Below are positions 33,301 through 34,739 of a DNA stretch of 34,739 bases, one piece after another. The position numbers and the translations under genes were made by a program. Source of the DNA: UBA5399 sp964592125 (GTDB lineage Bacteria > Bacillota > Clostridia > Christensenellales > Christensenellaceae); the NCBI GenBank assembly GCA_964592125.1, contig CAZQBV010000021.1, forward strand, positions 1-34,739, in the 5' to 3' direction. The notes beneath the pieces were generated by a model. That model had not been told where the DNA came from, did not search any database, and saw only the letters and a list, made by a program, of their open reading frames with translations. Within the stretch, counting starts at the first letter, position 1. Every line of letters begins with the position of its first letter.

Positions 33301-34335
33301 GCAACCACAAACGCATGGAATTTTGCTGCGGATAAAGTAACCGCCAACACCACGCTTTTTGCAAAATGGACACAGCTGAAATTCCAGGTTACGTTTGATT
33401 CCAAAAGCGGCAGCAGTGTTGCCCCAATTACGAACATTCCATACGGAAGCACCATTGCAAAACNNNNNNNNNNNNNNNNNNNNNNNNNNNNNNNNNNNNN
33501 NNNNNNNNNNNNNNNNNNNNNNNNNNNNNNNNNNNNNNNNNNNNNNNNNNNNNNNNNNNNNNNATGGAATTTTGCTGCGGATAAAGTAACCGCCAACACC
33601 ACGCTTTTTGCAAAATGGCTTGCCAAAGGAATTGTGACACCTACACCCAGTGCCATTCCTACAGCAACCGCCACGATTGCTCCATCCCCTAGTGCTACTG
33701 CAAGTCCCACAGCAATGCCTAGTTCGTCCGGCAGAGGAGGTCTTAGCACTAAAACACCTTCCCCTTCCCCCACCACCACGCCTATTCCAACAGCAACGGC
33801 AACAGCACCCAGCAGTAGTGACAAAAGCACAATTGTTTTTGAGGATGTAATTGAAAGTTCTGATGTCTCCACGCTTTCAGATGATGTCCAATCCTTTGAC
33901 ACATCTGACTCTGCAATAATTTCTAGAGAAGAAACACTAAAGCGACTAAAAGAAGACGGAACAATGATGATTGAATTCGGCGAAATCAGATTGCCTCTAT
34001 TTGGCGGAAATGTTCCAGTTTGGGCTTTGCTTAATCTGTTGTTGTTGATTGCAAGCAGTATTATCGTACTAATATCTTTGATTCGAATTGTTGCAAAAAA
34101 CAATGCATCCCGCACCGAAAGCAATGCTTCACAAACAACGCAGCGTACAAAGTTGTTCCCATTGCTCCCTCTATTGCTGGGCGTAATTTCTGCGGTATTG
34201 TTCTTTGTAACACAAAATCTGTCTTACCTAATGGTTCTTGTAGATAAATGGACTGTTTTCATGGCTATTGTGCTCGCTGCCCAAATTGCATTTGTTATCT
34301 ACATAAAAAAATCCAGAAAACAAGAGCCATATTAA
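27307..34335 (+). CDS. Giant cell-surface protein with B-repeat modules, Cna-B-like domain and C-terminal membrane helices
   Basis: 2342 residues as assembled, including 34 unknown across an N gap. There is a signal peptide (about 1-30). Two 72-residue modules follow at 53-124 and 144-215, with ALPEGYxFxGW cores. Residues from about 220 to 1430 are unrecognised, rich in Ser/Thr/Asn/Gly and beta-type. A Cna-B/SdrD-like domain starts near 1432 (SGSVFKDYEYSSN, GKYSFDSLGDGDYVIGVE), then MucBP-like segments (about 1555-1720), then InlB B-repeat/Flg_new modules (TGFAFxGWFT, TLYAKW) to about 2104. A Thr/Pro/Ser linker (2105-2172) precedes three hydrophobic helices (about 2237-2262, 2282-2304, 2314-2333) and a basic tail. 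No LPXTG is present. GAGG lies 7-8 nt before the ATG. An adhesin or wall-spanning role is inferred. Confidence 0.88.
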   Translation: MKLKKSTFYILPIVLVVLILVSSAMPTFASYDTTGSAASDQEEGFSQNQVPVEFTVTFMYPEVKQNNGEAHELSGKEIETQTVNQGESAQPPVGFALPEGYTFDGWSTQAYTSVEENLVVTAVLMAAGNDENASEDHTDETPKEFTVAFVYPEMTQSNGEVYELSGQVIETQTIKQGESAQPPAGFALPEGYSFAGWNTEAYTSVQENLTVEAVLTVDSQGSIPIAPHGIGNLIGFTLQNARTNNTVIPPSAYDQWDFYDAPYFTLEVSITPSPNLDPTKHKVVLTAPNGFDFFLPTGSITGIAQATLSNADTQLTLLLDPAFTTAASNNTVLTLPLKAKGITYSDTTGYAPFISYYKDLYQQSGRPSFELKGEYLYDGVLEDTTTLTFSPKAYRLYDQDNAFNRFGIQNGSNSNSPFTSTSTLYKAVNIGRSDSFFLNGYTYKMIDNSYSRLVLRQLPNVVNASNPAASTIYEPVWDISAKLYLPDEVTVGSNYIGYMITDASGRYLNLNTAAAADVTQGYFTGGGSNLNDLGMVFTLNKGIQFQYAAGYSFADFKNKTINNAKLVVSYKTVNASGGIVQKEQTILSDATHNDNLSFTGAPATLVDKITYSMYSGYAGTNGFTLTTQSVADTNRYIAFTCGADREQYQQYQHKNGTLTFENKGGYFINGFSFPKGTTSATSPLDNNTLAGIKVQYYTSLNASSPSNATVTLSGTTYNVTFPPQTTSDYVTKIVITFEDGHSEYLTEAASKFIFDMSGFTGLTANLPATDSRYYFSSMDVTLQAVNGCGTHGETATPGIANGKHLLTVPVKVSLQEQDVLTITTSGGWRSLYGTTTTPAVQMYASMGYDSRDGSGTYEENPTAKIPYQNISIKFGVPGGTGTPEQEGISTSALMLSRIRGTVSTSASLLYTNGRFVYTTNTVSTERTTAAQSNGDPDSAATSGIGKNYILNLNSGEYLTSLVFKADKLRVGSQTKATISGAVDAGTADALSGAKPIKNVTYWSTGTYHFSFQTSYDRLFPIKTEAYPNGLPVQQGKVYNFYAEMNYQKSDSSTGTRMSNPYPHNNSVVSGSTGNCFGLYLQATPARLSYASITGQIYQGTPFTIKLNRSSYTFSGTEVDADIWMQLDNRFVYLKNNKNIPVTETVINGSTYLRMAIPGRLVDTTTREIEITLLPITSTSSPVKPITKAWVDYSKTMAAADELKEVIPYIVPATGYFDNAVPRLTVADAALTQYLSTPYSMGTVQIAKSISAGVRTASKAGGVLGSTEGDATAYIRPASANQLALNVTASANNQGGPSAKDSFTITYAIPNKEGLVTSGGDPIDYPLYINGLPRKVVGEDKYTVYYSDGTQTWLAEQCPVEQYPNISEVKIVVRDLYDESVVLDIPLRAGMDAQDWENGKTAVIEGSYVQNANMPVATNPVSWVTENINQNQISGSVFKDYEYSSNLSGTNSIYADKIFTVNLYKASDSSTPYRTMQTTSGKYSFDSLGDGDYVIGVEMPAEMSYSATAGGYQFSAQVLDSSTGNNIKQNGLTDPIHLENFANVQGVNAGITYAGVVAVKLQENNASGSVLLTRYLPVKYKTTITLLDENGINAVIPLPANTSPVSPHSNKIYTPSNWDSTYAEQTIYVQYTGPTYQVRFEYKDTLGNTVAVTTASQLASIPVRKGYPVNQSFTPATPVDSSHTTYSGFQVDGGTTTTGSTLDIASVASNVLVTLVYRVYRPVTITCYAQNGAFADTTIIKTLSGKYEDDTLLAVEIPDATPPTGHSFAGWYTTATTGGSQISFPKTLSDSDAENGFDLYARYTPLLFNVTFDTDGGSSVASILNTPYGNGITAPAPPTKTGFAFDGWFTDDTCTNAWNFGTDVVTQSITLYAKWTVAQYQVTFDSQGGSTVAPIQNIASGSRITKPANPSKTGFVFGGWFTEAACTNAWNFDTNMVTQSMTLYAKWSPASVNSYDVTFDSQGGSSVAPITNIPYGSTIAKPADPTKTGFAFAGWFTDAATTNAWNFAADKVTANTTLFAKWTQLKFQVTFDSKSGSSVAPITNIPYGSTIAKXXXXXXXXXXXXXXXXXXXXXXXXXXXXXXXXXXWNFAADKVTANTTLFAKWLAKGIVTPTPSAIPTATATIAPSPSATASPTAMPSSSGRGGLSTKTPSPSPTTTPIPTATATAPSSSDKSTIVFEDVIESSDVSTLSDDVQSFDTSDSAIISREETLKRLKEDGTMMIEFGEIRLPLFGGNVPVWALLNLLLLIASSIIVLISLIRIVAKNNASRTESNASQTTQRTKLFPLLPLLLGVISAVLFFVTQNLSYLMVLVDKWTVFMAIVLAAQIAFVIYIKKSRKQEPY
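27463..27951 (+). repeat. Two N-terminal 72-residue modules of the surface protein
   Basis: Copies at 27463-27678 and 27736-27951 (216 bp each, 273-bp period) encode EFTVxFxYPE, ELSGxxIETQT, QGESAQPP, GFALPEGY and AYTSVxENL in the same order. They are clearly tandem duplicates but diverged in DNA, so the duplication is not recent. Confidence 0.9.
32731..33618 (+). repeat. Tandem InlB B-type repeats near the C-terminus
   Basis: Repeat starts lie at 32731, 32947, 33172 and 33388 (spacing 216, 225 and 216 bp). Each encodes VTFDxxGGSSV, a Pro-Thr-Lys-Thr-Gly-Phe stretch, GWFTD, AWNF and LYAKW or LFAKW. The third and fourth copies are almost identical in DNA, which is where the assembly gap falls. 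The true copy number may be larger. Confidence 0.9.
33464..33563. other. Assembly gap of 100 N within a repeat
   Basis: Exactly 100 N. The 40-odd bases before the gap repeat 33203-33247, and those after it repeat 33315-33370, so an identical repeat has probably been collapsed. In the intact copy the corresponding interval is 67 bp. Both 67 and 100 leave remainder 1 on division by 3, so the frame stays open across the gap. Confidence 0.97.
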
Positions 34336-34407
34336 TTTCAGATAGGAAAATTGCAAAAATAAAGTTTCTATCTGTTTGAATGTTTGAAGAACGTTTATCC
34401 AAACAAA

Positions 34408-34449
34408 AAACCGGGCAAATCACAAATGATATATTTGCCCGGTTTTTAT
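34408..34449 (+). terminator. Strong intrinsic terminator of the surface-protein gene
   Basis: AAACCGGGCAAAT (34408-34420) pairs perfectly with ATTTGCCCGGTTT (34433-34445) around a 12-nt loop. The T tract continues to 34447 (TTTTT, then ATT). The run of A on the left would also allow termination on the minus strand. It lies 73 bp after the stop codon. Confidence 0.9.
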
Positions 34450-34511
34450 TATTTAAAAAATTTACTTTTCTATAGCTGCAGCCTGTGCCCCGGTCTCTTA
34501 TACTAATTCTT

Positions 34512-34680
34512 GATTAAAAACGTTATAAGTTTTTAATCCGTGCCATAGGCACGAAGCACGAAACACTTTTGTGTTTTGTGCTAAGAAAGCCGTTCAATAC
34601 TGATCTTTCCAAACAGCGAGCTGTTTGGATGCCGCATCTTATGCGGCTATAGAAATCATTGCTTTTGCAACGATTTCTAT
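34512..34680. repeat. Tandem array of six hairpins
   Basis: Six consecutive stem-loops in a gene-free stretch. GATTAAAAAC/GTTTTTAATC (34512-34538, 10 bp). CGTGCC-ata-GGCACG (34539-34553). AGCACGAAACAC-tttt-GTGTTTTGTGCT (34555-34582, one G.T pair). TCCAAACAG-cgag-CTGTTTGGA (34608-34629). GCCGCAT-ctt-ATGCGGC (34631-34647). ATAGAAATC-a-TTGC-tttt-GCAA-c-GATTTCTAT (34649-34680, one mismatch). All but the first have 3- or 4-nt loops. The dense packing suggests selection for structure: a structured RNA, a hairpin-rich mobile element, or a palindromic intergenic repeat. It resembles the cluster at 17630-17803 in style but not obviously in sequence. Confidence 0.75.
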
Positions 34681-34689
34681 TAGAGATTA

Positions 34690-34739
34690 GAGCGTGTTCG
34701 ATAAAACAATGATGCACAAAAAGTGGTATGATGGTGTAG
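34690..34739 (+). mobile_element. Possible left end of a second IS1182-like element, cut by the window
   Basis: GATGCACAAAAAGTGGTATGAT (34711-34732) aligns with GATGCTCAAAAGTGGTAAAAT (17956-17976), upstream of the transposase remnant, with one gap and few differences. The preceding AGCGTGTTCGATAA could be a terminal repeat. No coding sequence is reached before the window ends. Confidence 0.35.

Noticed and set aside
33165..34124. Long antisense frame (319 codons) opposite the surface-protein repeats
   Set aside because: It is the mirror of the repeat and linker codons, has no ribosome binding site or recognisable domain, and spans the N gap.
34512..34680. tRNA or tmRNA gene
   Set aside because: The stems do not form a cloverleaf, and there is no TTCRA T-loop sequence or CCA end.

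Overview
The window looks like the chromosome of an anaerobic, Gram-positive bacterium of class Clostridia, moderate to low in GC. The grounds are strong AGGAGG-type ribosome binding sites, sigma-A-like promoters (TTGACA-17/18-TAtAaT), lipoprotein signal peptides with Gram-positive lipoboxes, a Clostridia-type copper module and IS1182-like transposase debris. A run of exactly 100 N inside a repeat shows that it comes from a draft assembly. No species can be named from the sequence alone.

Bases 1-17471 form a sugar or polyol catabolism island. Two paralogous operons run leftward in the same order: lipoprotein solute-binding protein, two-domain ATPase and permease of the ribose-type (CUT2) ABC importers, then an FGGY carbohydrate kinase and a class II aldolase/epimerase. 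Operon 1 (8783 down to 1808) also carries a D-psicose/D-tagatose 3-epimerase-like enzyme. Operon 2 (15168 down to 9246) does not, but it is divergent from a DeoR-family regulator (15492-16286) and lies near a second TIM-barrel enzyme (17471-16302). A further DeoR regulator and the start of a third CUT2 ATPase occupy 1559 down to 1. The common logic is import, optional ketose epimerisation, phosphorylation, then aldol cleavage or 4-epimerisation into central metabolism. The substrates cannot be fixed from sequence; pentuloses, tetruloses or related polyols are plausible.

Bases 17472-19249 are a junk and mobile zone: a cluster of hairpins, a terminator, a decayed IS1182-family transposase and an 18-bp perfect hairpin.

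Bases 19250-26230 are a leftward copper-handling locus: an HMA domain fused to a DsbD_2/TauE-SafE-type membrane protein, a lipoprotein with two Cys/Met cupredoxin-like domains, the Cu(+) ATPase CopA, a CopZ-like chaperone, and a response regulator with a sensor kinase. Three lesions are visible. CopZ has an early in-frame stop, the response regulator has a one-base frameshift, and a roughly 110-bp remnant of a multicopper oxidase C-terminus lies just upstream of copA. The locus is either decaying or affected by assembly errors.

Bases 26231-27306 are non-coding and hold a 133-bp imperfect palindrome. Bases 27307-34335 encode a 2342-residue cell-surface protein with internal B-repeat-type modules, a Thr/Pro/Ser linker and C-terminal membrane helices instead of a sortase signal. 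It is followed by a strong terminator, a tandem array of six hairpins, and what looks like the left end of another IS at the window edge.
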